From Chitinophagaceae bacterium (GTDB lineage Bacteria > Bacteroidota > Bacteroidia > Chitinophagales > Chitinophagaceae), in the NCBI GenBank assembly GCA_019454915.1, contig JACFNM010000070.1, forward strand, positions 1 through 14,987: a stretch of DNA of 14,987 nucleotides, written 5' to 3'. The first letter of the stretch is position 1; every line of letters starts with the position of its first letter. A model generated the notes under the pieces. The model did no database searches, was not told the origin of the DNA, and saw only the letters and a list, made by a program, of their open reading frames with translations. Of the stretch, positions 7,021 to 14,403 are shown in pieces. A program made the translations under genes and the position numbers.

Positions 7021-8163
7021 TTACTTTCGTAGCACCTCTCTTGCAATTACTATCTTCTGGATTTCACTGGTACCCTCTCCAATCGTACACAGCTTGCTGT
7101 CCCGGTAAAACTTTTCAACGGGAAAATCTTTTGTATAGCCATAACCTCCGAAGATTTGCACAGCATCGTTGGCCACTTTTACAGCCACTTCACTGGCATA
7201 ATACTTCGCCATCGCCGCTTCCTTTGTCATCGGCAATCCCTGGTTTTTCCGGTAAGCTGCCTGCAATACCAATAATTCTGAAGCCATGATTTCAGTGGCC
7301 ATATCTGCGAGCTTAAACGAAATACCCTGAAAAGAAGAAATAGGCTGATCAAACTGATGTCTCTCTTTGGAATACTGTAACGCCGCTTCATAAGCGCCTC
7401 TGGCCATTCCCAGCGACAAAGCAGCAATAGAAATTCGCCCGCCGTCCAGTATTGCTAGAGCTTGCTTAAATCCTTCTCCTATCTCTCCCAAACGATTTTC
7501 ATCCGGAATTCTGCACTGGTCAAATATCATTTCGGCGGTTTCACTCGCCCGCATGCCTAGTTTGTTCTCTTTCTTTCCGCCGCTAAAACCGGCTGTTCCT
7601 TTTTCCACCACAAAGGCAGTAGCATTATTCTTTGTCCTGGGCTCGCCGGTTCTCGCAATAACAACCGCTGCATCACAGGATTTCCCATGAGTTATCCAGC
7701 ACTTCGTTCCATTTAATACCCAGTTACTGCCGTCTTTAACGGCTACAGTTTGCATATTCCCCGCATCACTGCCGGTGCCGGCTTCGGTTAACCCCCATGC
7801 GCCAATCCATTCAGCAGTAGCAAGTTTCGGCAAATATTTCTGCTTCTGCTGTTCATTCCCAAAAGTGAGTATATGACCGGTACACAAGGAATTATGCGCC
7901 GCGAGACTCAGTCCCACCGAACCGCAAACGCGGGCAATTTCTGAAATAACAGCCACATATTCCACATAGCCTAATCCGGCACCGCCATAACTTTCAGGCA
8001 CCAGCACTCCCATCAGTCCCAGTTTCCCCATCTCTTTTAAAATATGTACCGGAAATTCCTGAGCCTCATCCCACTCCATCACATAAGGTCTTATATATTG
8101 TTTGGCAAAATCGGCGGCTGTTTGCGCCACCTGAAGCGTCAATTCATCTTTTTGAAAGTCCAT
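7021..8163 (-). CDS. Acyl-CoA dehydrogenase (FAD-dependent)
   Basis: Catalyses alpha,beta-dehydrogenation of acyl-CoA thioesters, passing electrons to electron-transfer flavoprotein. 380 residues from the ATG at 8161-8163; a TTG five codons upstream is in frame but less likely. Both family signatures are intact: GLTEAGTGSDAG (124-135) in the flavin/substrate region and the QIFGGYGYTKDFP stretch (336-348). Catalytic base E363 lies in the GEGTSEIQ motif, the position used by short- and medium-chain, butyryl and glutaryl-type enzymes. Chain-length preference cannot be read from this. It follows the helix-hairpin-helix gene by 55 bases on the same strand, and no other beta-oxidation gene is nearby. 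Confidence 0.93.
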   Translation of the reverse strand: MDFQKDELTLQVAQTAADFAKQYIRPYVMEWDEAQEFPVHILKEMGKLGLMGVLVPESYGGAGLGYVEYVAVISEIARVCGSVGLSLAAHNSLCTGHILTFGNEQQKQKYLPKLATAEWIGAWGLTEAGTGSDAGNMQTVAVKDGSNWVLNGTKCWITHGKSCDAAVVIARTGEPRTKNNATAFVVEKGTAGFSGGKKENKLGMRASETAEMIFDQCRIPDENRLGEIGEGFKQALAILDGGRISIAALSLGMARGAYEAALQYSKERHQFDQPISSFQGISFKLADMATEIMASELLVLQAAYRKNQGLPMTKEAAMAKYYASEVAVKVANDAVQIFGGYGYTKDFPVEKFYRDSKLCTIGEGTSEIQKIVIAREVLRK

Positions 8164-8218
8164 ACTACGTGATACCAATTTTGCAAATTAACGGAAAATC
8201 TTTCAACCCTTCTGACGG

Positions 8219-9136
8219 TTAATAACTTATGTAGGGTCTTAACTTCTGTAAAAGGTCTTCAGACATAACATGGAGCAGCACTAAATCCTCTTCATTAGCA
8301 AAAGATCCGTGCTGACTCCGATACTGAATAACGGCATTCCCCACCTGATATTTTATATACGGATGCGCCTTCAGCATATCTAATGTAGCCGTATTGATAT
8401 TGATTTTTCGTATTAACGAAGTATCACATTGCAACCGTGGCTTTATTAACTGAAATACGGAATCTTTTATGCCATACACTTCCCGAACCTGTTCCACCGT
8501 ATAAAATCCGCCTAACTTCTCCCGGTAGGCAACAATACGTTTGGATAACTTTTCGCCAATACCCGGTAAAGACCGGAATGCATTCGTATCGGCAGAATTG
8601 ATAAGGATGTTCGGAGGAAAACCATTTACTTCATCTTTTACCTGATAACTTCGTTCGGAATCATGTTTTCTCGTCTCTCTTGCCTGAATGCGTACATAGG
8701 GCAGTAATCTCTCGTAATCCTGCTTACTGAGTCCGTATATCTTTCTCAAATCAGTGCCCCGATAGAATTTTCCACCTTTGGCTATATAATTCTGGATGAC
8801 CCGGGCGGTCTTGTCCGGAATACCTAACCGGCGCCAATCATCCGGGGATAACGTATTGGGATCAAAATAAAATAAGGCGGGTTGAAACTTTTCTTTTTCC
8901 GTCCGGGGAGCAGAACGACCGACACTATCCTTTGATGGGGTCGCGGCATCTGATTGCGGGGAAAGTTGTTCTATTTCATTCAAAAATAACTGGTAACCCT
9001 CCTCATCAAATACTTCATCCTTGTTCGGAATGGAAGGAGCCAACCAAAGAAATAAGATTAAACCGAGCAACGTAACAATGCCAATACGTTCCTTTCTTGT
9101 AAAACTGAAATAGGCTTTCAGATGGTTAGCTTTCAT
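8219..9136 (-). CDS. Membrane-anchored protein with three helix-hairpin-helix (ComEA-like) repeats
   Basis: 305 residues. A basic N-terminus is followed by one membrane segment (about 18-35, IGIVTLLGLILFLWLAPS), so the rest probably faces the periplasm. After a low-complexity linker (about 55-85) come three related units of about 55-60 residues. The first is near 93-150 (W-x-x-LGIPDKTARVIQNYI...LRKIYGLS), the second near 177-235 with the canonical INSADTNAFRSLPGIGEKLSKRI, and the third near 245-305 starting ININTATLDML. Such helix-hairpin-helix units bind DNA without sequence specificity; in ComEA they capture incoming DNA. The first and third hairpins are degenerate (IPDK, YIKYQ in place of PGIG), so only the middle one is clearly canonical. 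A role in DNA uptake is possible but no other competence gene is in view. It starts 63 bases after the metallo-hydrolase gene. Confidence 0.85.
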   Translation of the reverse strand: MKANHLKAYFSFTRKERIGIVTLLGLILFLWLAPSIPNKDEVFDEEGYQLFLNEIEQLSPQSDAATPSKDSVGRSAPRTEKEKFQPALFYFDPNTLSPDDWRRLGIPDKTARVIQNYIAKGGKFYRGTDLRKIYGLSKQDYERLLPYVRIQARETRKHDSERSYQVKDEVNGFPPNILINSADTNAFRSLPGIGEKLSKRIVAYREKLGGFYTVEQVREVYGIKDSVFQLIKPRLQCDTSLIRKININTATLDMLKAHPYIKYQVGNAVIQYRSQHGSFANEEDLVLLHVMSEDLLQKLRPYISY

Positions 9137-9199
9137 AAAAAATCGTGTAGGGAACAGGAAGTTACACTTTGTATGGGAAAAAGAAAAATGAATTCTTAT

Positions 9200-9976
9200 T
9201 TATACAATAATGGACAATTCATCATAGGCCAAATGCATTCCTTTTGGCAATTCTTTACTGATATCGGTGTGCCTTCCCAATTGGTGACTAATATGGGTAA
9301 AATAGGCGGCAGGGATCGCTAATTTATTCACTTCTGCAATGGCTTCACTCAAGCTAAAATGAGAAATGTGCTTCTCCTTTCTCAATGCATTTAATACGAT
9401 GACCTCACTGTCTCTTATTTTCTCTTCGCTGTTTTCATCTATCCGGTTGGCGTCCGTAATATAGGTAAACCTCCCAAACCGGTAACCCAGCACAGGCATC
9501 TGAAGGTGCCATACCAACACCGGAGTAATGAAGAGGTCATTAATCTGAAAGGGGCGTTGCCCAATGGTATTGAGATGAATATTAGGCGCACCCGGATACT
9601 TATTTTCGGTGAACGCATAAGGGAACTCCCGGATAATAACCTCCAACGTCATTTCATTACCATAAATCTCCATCGGCTTCTGCATAAAGTAATTGAAGCC
9701 CCTAACATCATCCAACCCGGCCACATGGTCTTTGTGCGGATGGGTAAATACAATACCATCTAATCGCTTTATACCGCTTCGCAATATCTGGTATCTGAAG
9801 TCGGGGCCGGCATCCACCACCACATTCGTATGCGCAGTTTGTACCAGTATACTGGATCGAAGACGCTTGTCTTTCTTCTCTGGTGATGTACACACGGCGC
9901 AATCACAACCGATCATAGGCACTCCACTGCTGGTACCGGTACCCAAAAATGTAACTTTTATCTCAGGATAACTCAC
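9200..9976 (-). CDS. PhnP-like metallo-beta-lactamase fold hydrolase (cyclic phosphodiesterase type)
   Basis: 258 residues from a GTG at 9974-9976. That start is preferred because SYPEIKVTFLGTGTSSGVP matches the normal beginning of the fold and the next ATG (codon 21) would remove it. Metal ligands: H79, H81, D83, H84 (THPHKDH), H157, D175 (ITDAN) and one of H228/H231/H236 near the C-terminus. The segment GCDCAVC (C24, C26, C29) matches the extra structural zinc site of PhnP, which hydrolyses phosphoribosyl cyclic phosphate in phosphonate breakdown. Bacteroidota carry stand-alone relatives without phn genes, and none are here, so the true substrate is open. A perfect -7 box ends 4 bases before the GTG, so the mRNA may be leaderless. 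Confidence 0.88.
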   Translation of the reverse strand: MSYPEIKVTFLGTGTSSGVPMIGCDCAVCTSPEKKDKRLRSSILVQTAHTNVVVDAGPDFRYQILRSGIKRLDGIVFTHPHKDHVAGLDDVRGFNYFMQKPMEIYGNEMTLEVIIREFPYAFTENKYPGAPNIHLNTIGQRPFQINDLFITPVLVWHLQMPVLGYRFGRFTYITDANRIDENSEEKIRDSEVIVLNALRKEKHISHFSLSEAIAEVNKLAIPAAYFTHISHQLGRHTDISKELPKGMHLAYDELSIIV

Positions 9977-9980
9977 GAGT

Positions 9981-9988
9981 CAAAGCTA
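9981..9988 (-). promoter_or_regulatory. -7 promoter element for the PhnP-like gene
   Basis: The minus strand reads TAGCTTTG, an exact TAnnTTTG match, followed by four bases and then the GTG start. The transcription start should fall at or within a few bases of the start codon. No clear TTG -33 box is visible. Confidence 0.55.
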
Positions 9989-10033
9989 ACAGAAATTATA
10001 AAAAGTTGATAGCAGGGAGAAGAAAAATAAGCC

Positions 10034-10061
10034 CGGGTGTCAAACCAGTAAGCGACACCCG
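10034..10061 (-). terminator. Rho-independent terminator of the 88-residue gene
   Basis: An 8-base perfect stem, CGGGTGTC (10034-10041) with GACACCCG (10054-10061), and a 12-base loop. On the minus strand it begins right after the stop codon (10062-10064) and is followed by a T-rich tail (TTATTTTTCTTC). It separates this gene from the downstream PhnP-like gene, which therefore needs its own promoter. Confidence 0.85.
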
Positions 10062-10328
10062 TTAAATCACCGGCTTCGTCATCAACTCTTCATATAGTAA
10101 TTGTGATTTATGCGTGAGGGCGTCAAAAGAAATTTCCAGTTGAGGTAACAGGTCGGTGAGGGTATTGATTCGTCCCTCCAGGGTGAGAAATTTATTTAAT
10201 ACCACCACTTTTTTCTGTTGTAAAATACAGTAACCGCTCTGAAAATTACCTCTTTCATAACGCAATACATAACCCGACTCCTGCAATATGGATTCAATTC
10301 TTGTTAAAGTAGGTTGGTTGTATTTCAT
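10062..10328 (-). CDS. Conserved-looking small protein of 88 residues, function unknown
   Basis: 88 residues from the ATG at 10326-10328. It looks soluble and mixed alpha/beta: a first helix (TLTRIESILQESG), then a compact core YVLRYERGNFQSGYCILQQKKVVVLNK written as strands (about 20-46), then helices containing LEGRINTLTDLLPQLE. The G-N-F-x-S-G-Y-C pattern with its single C34 resembles an uncharacterised Bacteroidota family I remember only as hypothetical; I cannot name a function. It has its own -7 box (10347-10354), sits 86 bases behind porX on the same strand and ends in a strong terminator. The intergenic space before it holds a DnaA-box palindrome. Confidence 0.8.
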   Translation of the reverse strand: MKYNQPTLTRIESILQESGYVLRYERGNFQSGYCILQQKKVVVLNKFLTLEGRINTLTDLLPQLEISFDALTHKSQLLYEELMTKPVI

Positions 10329-10346
10329 TTCTACAAGTTCTTACTA

Positions 10347-10354
10347 CAAAGTTA
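10347..10354 (-). promoter_or_regulatory. -7 promoter element for the 88-residue gene
   Basis: The minus strand reads TAACTTTG, an exact TAnnTTTG match, 18 bases before the ATG, giving a predicted leader of about 13 bases. The -33 region falls about 10374-10377, immediately next to the DnaA-box palindrome at 10383-10401. No TTG is seen at the right distance. Confidence 0.55.
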
Positions 10355-10382
10355 CCGTATGTAATGCAATATCAGCCTGCAT

Positions 10383-10401
10383 TTATCCACAGTTGTGGAT
10401 A
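10383..10401. promoter_or_regulatory. Head-to-head pair of DnaA-box-like sequences (palindrome)
   Basis: TTATCCACA at 10383-10391 is the exact consensus DnaA box. TGTGGATAC at 10394-10402 reads GTATCCACA on the other strand, one mismatch from consensus. Together they make an 8-base inverted repeat around a 2-base centre (10384-10401). A second overlapping palindrome, GGATAC-T-GTATCC, spans 10397-10409. The block lies in the 86-base gap between the porX stop codon and the 88-residue gene. It could be a DnaA-responsive operator, a site for another dimeric regulator, or an RNA hairpin; there is no T-run to make it a terminator. Confidence 0.5.
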
Positions 10402-10414
10402 CTGTATCCGGGCA

Positions 10415-11971
10415 CTATTTATTGGTCATCCGAATAATCGGAATAATCATCTCTTCAATACTGACTCCGCCGTGCTGAAAAGTATTCCTATAGTAATTCG
10501 AATAGTAGCTGAAGTTGTTGGGATAGCAGAGGTAGCCATCTCCCCTGGCAAAAATAAAGGAGGAATTAACCGTGGGTACCGGTAACCCTGCTTCTCTGGG
10601 ATCGCGAAAAGCCAGCACTTCCTTCGGTTCATAATTCAGGTTACGCCCGTGCTTATAGCGGAGGTTCGTGGTCGTTTGTTTATCTCCCACCACCTTATAG
10701 GGTGTTTTCACCCGCACGCTGCCGTGATCGGTAGCAACGAACAGCGTCAGCGGCTTGTCTGCGATTTTCCTGAGCGCCTGGTGCAGCGGCGAATACTCAA
10801 ACCAACTGGCGGTAATACTGCGGTAGCTGGTTTCATCGCTGGCAAGTTCTTTCAACACCTCCATCTCCGTTCTTGCGTGACTGAGCATATCCACGAAATT
10901 GTACACAATCACATTGATATCATTATTCAGCAGGTTATGGATATTATCCAGCAATTTCTGACCATCCTGGTGGTTATTCACCTTGGTATAAGAATATTTC
11001 AAATCTCCTTTATTCAGGCGCTTCAACTGGGCTTTCAAAAATTCTTCCTCAAACAAATTCTTGCCACCCTCTTCCTCATCATTTTTCCATTGCGCCGGAA
11101 AATGCTTACTTATTTCTATCGGCATCATCCCCGCGAAAAACGCATTCCGGCTATACTGAGTCGCCGTTGGTAAAATAGAATAAAAAGTTTCTTCCTCCAA
11201 TATTCTAAACGTTTCGGAAAAAGCAGGTTGTATCGTTTTCCACTGATCGAACCGAAGGTTATCAATTAGGGCGACAAACACCGGTCTGCCCTTCTCAACA
11301 TGAGGTAATATTTTATAACGAAACAACGTGTGACTCATAATCGGCCCGTCCGTACCCTTAGGGTCTACCCAGGAAGCATAGTTCTTACTGATAAACTTAA
11401 AAAACTCCGTATTGGCCTCCGTCTTCTGCGTTAAAAATACTTCCCGCATTTCAGGGCTATCACTCTTTTCCATCTCCAGTTCCCAATACACCAGTTTCTT
11501 GTACAACTCCATCCACTCATTATAATCGGGGTTGCTGTTCAGGGCCATGAAGAGGTTTCGAAATTCCTGCTGATAGGCGCTGGTCGTCTTCTCCGCAACC
11601 AACCTGCGATTATCAATAATCTTTTTCAGGCTGAGCAACACCTGGTTGGGATTAACGGGTTTTATCAGGTAGTCACTGATTTGAGAACCTATAGCCTCAT
11701 CCATAAGATTCTCCGTCTCGTTTTTGGTGATGAGCACTACGGGTAACTGCTGATTCATCTCTTTTATCTTAGCAAGCGTTTCCAACCCGGTAATGCCTGG
11801 CATGGTCTCATCCAGTAATACTACGTCAACAATATTCTCTTTCACAAAATCCAGCGCGTCATATCCATTGGTTAAGGTCTTTACTTCGTACCCTTTGTTC
11901 TCCAGAAATAGTTTCTGGGATTGAAGGCTCTCCATTTCATCGTCTATCCATAATATTTTGGCTAATGGCAT
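10415..11971 (-). CDS. porX: PorX: response regulator with PglZ-type phosphatase domain, type IX secretion regulator
   Basis: 518 residues, the usual PorX length. The N-terminal receiver domain (about 1-120) has the acidic pair D10 D11, phosphoacceptor D54 (VVLLDETMPG), T82 and K104, all standard. A helical linker (about 125-205) leads to a C-terminal alkaline-phosphatase-superfamily PglZ domain. Its likely metal ligands and nucleophile are D237 (LIDNLRFD), T271 in PTATQYSR, D361 and H365 (FVDMLSHAR), D415 H416 (ATDHG) and H500. PorX acts with the sensor kinase PorY and the sigma factor SigP to control type IX secretion genes in Porphyromonas, and its PglZ domain has been reported to cleave oligonucleotides; the function here is by homology. 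Stop codon is TAG. No porY or other secretion gene is in the window. It diverges from the HD-phosphohydrolase gene. Confidence 0.93.
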   Translation of the reverse strand: MPLAKILWIDDEMESLQSQKLFLENKGYEVKTLTNGYDALDFVKENIVDVVLLDETMPGITGLETLAKIKEMNQQLPVVLITKNETENLMDEAIGSQISDYLIKPVNPNQVLLSLKKIIDNRRLVAEKTTSAYQQEFRNLFMALNSNPDYNEWMELYKKLVYWELEMEKSDSPEMREVFLTQKTEANTEFFKFISKNYASWVDPKGTDGPIMSHTLFRYKILPHVEKGRPVFVALIDNLRFDQWKTIQPAFSETFRILEEETFYSILPTATQYSRNAFFAGMMPIEISKHFPAQWKNDEEEGGKNLFEEEFLKAQLKRLNKGDLKYSYTKVNNHQDGQKLLDNIHNLLNNDINVIVYNFVDMLSHARTEMEVLKELASDETSYRSITASWFEYSPLHQALRKIADKPLTLFVATDHGSVRVKTPYKVVGDKQTTTNLRYKHGRNLNYEPKEVLAFRDPREAGLPVPTVNSSFIFARGDGYLCYPNNFSYYSNYYRNTFQHGGVSIEEMIIPIIRMTNK

Positions 11972-11999
11972 GAATAAATTGTTTTTTGTTTACCTCGTT

Positions 12000-12007
12000 C
12001 AAATGTA
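12000..12007 (-). promoter_or_regulatory. -7 promoter element for porX
   Basis: The minus strand reads TACATTTG, an exact TAnnTTTG match, 28 bases before the porX ATG, giving a leader of roughly 23 bases. Its -33 position (about 12027-12030) falls on the -7 box of the opposite gene. Confidence 0.5.
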
Positions 12008-12027
12008 GTTATTCTTATTCCGGTATT

Positions 12028-12035
12028 TACCTTTA
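12028..12035 (+). promoter_or_regulatory. Candidate -7 promoter element for the HD-lpxD transcript
   Basis: TACCTTTA matches TAnnTTTG except for the last base and lies 34 bases before the ATG at 12070, giving a leader of about 30 bases. Its -33 position (about 12005-12008) overlaps the porX -7 box. Confidence 0.4.
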
Positions 12036-12069
12036 CAGCTCCCGTTCCACTTATTTAACATTTTCGTAC

Positions 12070-13278
12070 ATGACATTCAGAAAAATTATCAACGATCCGG
12101 TTTATGGGTTTATTACGATTGATCATCCCCTGATATTCGAAATCATTTCACACCCCTGGTATCAGCGGCTGCGGAGAATCAAGCAAATGGCGCTGGCTCA
12201 TCTCGTATATCCCGGAGCCGTTCACACCCGTCTTCATCATTCCCTGGGTGCTTATCATCTGATGTGCAATGCCTTACAAGTATTGAAGGAAAAAGGAGTT
12301 TCAATAACGGAAACGGAGGAGACAGGAGCGAAAATAGCCATTTTATTGCACGACATAGGGCACGGGCCTTTTTCGCATGCTTTGGAAAACATTTTAATGG
12401 AAGGGGTTCACCATGAGCAATTGAGCCTTCTGCTCATGCAGGAACTCAATCAACAATTTGGAGGCCAACTGCAAACGGCTATTCAAATATTCACCAACAC
12501 CTACCCCAAAAAGTTCCTGCACCAGTTACTGAGCGGACAGTTGGATGTTGACCGGATGGATTATCTCACCAGAGACAGTTTTTTTACGGGCGTAAGCGAA
12601 GGAGTAATAGGTTACGATCGAATCATCAAAATGCTCGTCGTACATGACGGTGAATTAGCCGTTGAAGAAAAGGCCATTTTTTCCATTGAAAAATTTTTGG
12701 TTGCCCGAAGACTGATGTACTGGCAGGTTTATCTGCATAAAACGGTATTAAGCGCAGAAATGATTCTCGTCAAAATACTCGAAAGAGCCAGGGAGATCGG
12801 CCGGCAAAACCCCTCGGCACTGACGGACAGCCTTCTGAAACAATTTCTCTTAAACCATTTCACGGGGAATATAGCAAAACACCCGGATGCATTCTGCCAG
12901 TTAGACGACTCTGATGTAATCTGCTCCATTAAAGGCTGGCAATATCACCCCGATAAAGTGTTGTCCACGCTTTGCCGAAGCATCCTCAACAGAAGCCTGC
13001 TCAAAGTGAGACTCCAGGGGAATCCGATACCGGAAGAAGAACTGATGCAAAAAAGAAGCGACACGATGCAAAAAATGAACCTCTCACAACAGGAGGCTGC
13101 TTACCTGGTTTTTACCGGAGAAGCCGAAAGCCGTACCTATAATCCGCGGTTTGAGAAAATTAACATCCTTTTTAAAAACGGGGAGATTAAGGATATAACC
13201 CAGGTGGACAACGCACTTATTCAGCATAACCTTTCCGAGCCAATGAAAAAATTCTACATTTGTTATCTTAAACAATAA
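12070..13278 (+). CDS. HD-domain phosphohydrolase (SAMHD1-like, COG1078 type)
   Basis: 402 residues from the ATG at 12070; the frame is open upstream to 11986 but only this start gives the typical [15 protein letters not shown] opening. Metal-binding residues follow the SAMHD1/dGTPase-like pattern: H57 in HHSLG, H94 D95 in [13 protein letters not shown]114/H115 in VHHEQ and D161 in [13 protein letters not shown]. Family members hydrolyse nucleotides, some being dNTP triphosphohydrolases, so the likely reaction is removal of phosphate from a nucleotide; the substrate is not readable. The C-terminal 150 residues are less conserved. Its stop is only 2 bases before lpxD, so the two are translationally linked; this HD-lpxD-lpxC order recurs in Bacteroidota, though no role in lipid A is known to me. 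Confidence 0.9.
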   Translation: MTFRKIINDPVYGFITIDHPLIFEIISHPWYQRLRRIKQMALAHLVYPGAVHTRLHHSLGAYHLMCNALQVLKEKGVSITETEETGAKIAILLHDIGHGPFSHALENILMEGVHHEQLSLLLMQELNQQFGGQLQTAIQIFTNTYPKKFLHQLLSGQLDVDRMDYLTRDSFFTGVSEGVIGYDRIIKMLVVHDGELAVEEKAIFSIEKFLVARRLMYWQVYLHKTVLSAEMILVKILERAREIGRQNPSALTDSLLKQFLLNHFTGNIAKHPDAFCQLDDSDVICSIKGWQYHPDKVLSTLCRSILNRSLLKVRLQGNPIPEEELMQKRSDTMQKMNLSQQEAAYLVFTGEAESRTYNPRFEKINILFKNGEIKDITQVDNALIQHNLSEPMKKFYICYLKQ

Positions 13279-13280
13279 GT

Positions 13281-14327
13281 ATGATTTTTTCTGCCGCCCA
13301 GATTGCCTCATTAATTAATGGGAGTGTTGAAGGAGATCCGAACGCAAACGTACATTCTTTCAATAAAATTGAAGTGGCCGGGGAGGGTCAATTGGCCTTT
13401 CTCGCTAATCCCAAATACGAAGATTATCTTTATACCACCCGGGCATCCATTGTCATCATAAACCAGTCCCAGCAACTGAAAGAAAAGACTAACAGCACTC
13501 TGATAAGGGTGCCGGATGCTTACAGCGCGTTTGCCGCTTTGCTCGCCAAATATCAGGAAATCATGGAGCAGCAGTTAACGGGCCTTCAGGAAAACGCGTA
13601 TGTGGCAGCAACTGCTACTATCGGAAACGACGTTTTTATCGGCTCCTATGCTTATGTAAGCGAACACGCGGAGATTGGCAACCGGGCAAAGCTCTATCCA
13701 CATAGTTTTGTGGGAGAAAAAGTAAGCATCGGTGAAGGCGCCATTATTCATCCATCGGTTACCATATATCATGGGTGCAAAATTGGCAGGAACGTAATTA
13801 TTCACGCCGGTGCGGTAATCGGGAGTGATGGTTTCGGCTTCGCTCCCCAGCAGGACGGCACCTACTCCAAAATACCCCAGATAGGTAATGTGATCATAGA
13901 GGATAATGTGGAGATTGGGGCCAACTCCACTATTGACCGTGCCACTATCGGTTCCACTATTATCAGGAAGGGAGCAAAAATAGACAACCTCGTCCACCTG
14001 GCGCATAATGTGGAAATAGGGCAACATACAGCTATCGCTGCACAATCGGGTGTGAGCGGCAGCACCAAAATCGGAAATCATGTAATGATCGGCGGACAAG
14101 CGGGAATCGTTGGGCATATTACCATTGCTGATGGCGCGCGTATCAATGCGCAAAGCGGTGTAAGCAAGTCCATAAAACAACCTAAAGCAGCCGTTACGGG
14201 TTCTCCGGCATATGATTATACCAGCGCTTTACGCAGCCAGGCAATTTCACGCAAACTGCCGGATTTGGAAAAAAGAATACAGGAATTAGAATTTCTGGTA
14301 AAACAATTATCAGCGGAAAAAGTATAA
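13281..14327 (+). CDS. lpxD: UDP-3-O-acylglucosamine N-acyltransferase (lipid A synthesis)
   Basis: Third step of lipid A synthesis: transfers a 3-hydroxyacyl chain from acyl carrier protein to the 2-amino group of UDP-3-O-acylglucosamine, in the cytoplasm. 348 residues, normal length. The N-terminal uridine-binding domain (1-about 100, with the [11 protein letters not shown] segment at 40-50) is followed by many isoleucine-patch hexapeptide repeats (about 108-295, for example [15 protein letters not shown]) that fold as a left-handed beta helix. Catalytic H242 lies in [12 protein letters not shown]. The C-terminal helix (about 315-345) is present. It starts 2 bases after the HD gene and is followed 76 bases later by lpxC. 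Confidence 0.96.
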   Translation: MIFSAAQIASLINGSVEGDPNANVHSFNKIEVAGEGQLAFLANPKYEDYLYTTRASIVIINQSQQLKEKTNSTLIRVPDAYSAFAALLAKYQEIMEQQLTGLQENAYVAATATIGNDVFIGSYAYVSEHAEIGNRAKLYPHSFVGEKVSIGEGAIIHPSVTIYHGCKIGRNVIIHAGAVIGSDGFGFAPQQDGTYSKIPQIGNVIIEDNVEIGANSTIDRATIGSTIIRKGAKIDNLVHLAHNVEIGQHTAIAAQSGVSGSTKIGNHVMIGGQAGIVGHITIADGARINAQSGVSKSIKQPKAAVTGSPAYDYTSALRSQAISRKLPDLEKRIQELEFLVKQLSAEKV

Positions 14328-14375
14328 ATATCTGTCTAAAATCCCGCACCCTGCCCAACACTATCCTTCAATCCC

Positions 14376-14383
14376 TATCTTTG
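14376..14383 (+). promoter_or_regulatory. -7 promoter element for lpxC
   Basis: TATCTTTG, an exact TAnnTTTG match, lies 20 bases before the lpxC ATG and would give a leader of about 15 bases. lpxC may thus be transcribed separately from lpxD as well as by read-through. No TTG -33 box stands out. Confidence 0.55.
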
Positions 14384-14403
14384 CGCGATAACAAAACTGA
14401 AAA

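Noticed and set aside
10649..11173. 174-residue open frame on the plus strand
   Set aside because: Antisense to the PglZ domain of porX, histidine-rich as expected from the complement; no own promoter or family resemblance.
13575..14180. 201-residue open frame on the minus strand
   Set aside because: Antisense to the hexapeptide repeats of lpxD; its regular appearance is a by-product of the repeats.
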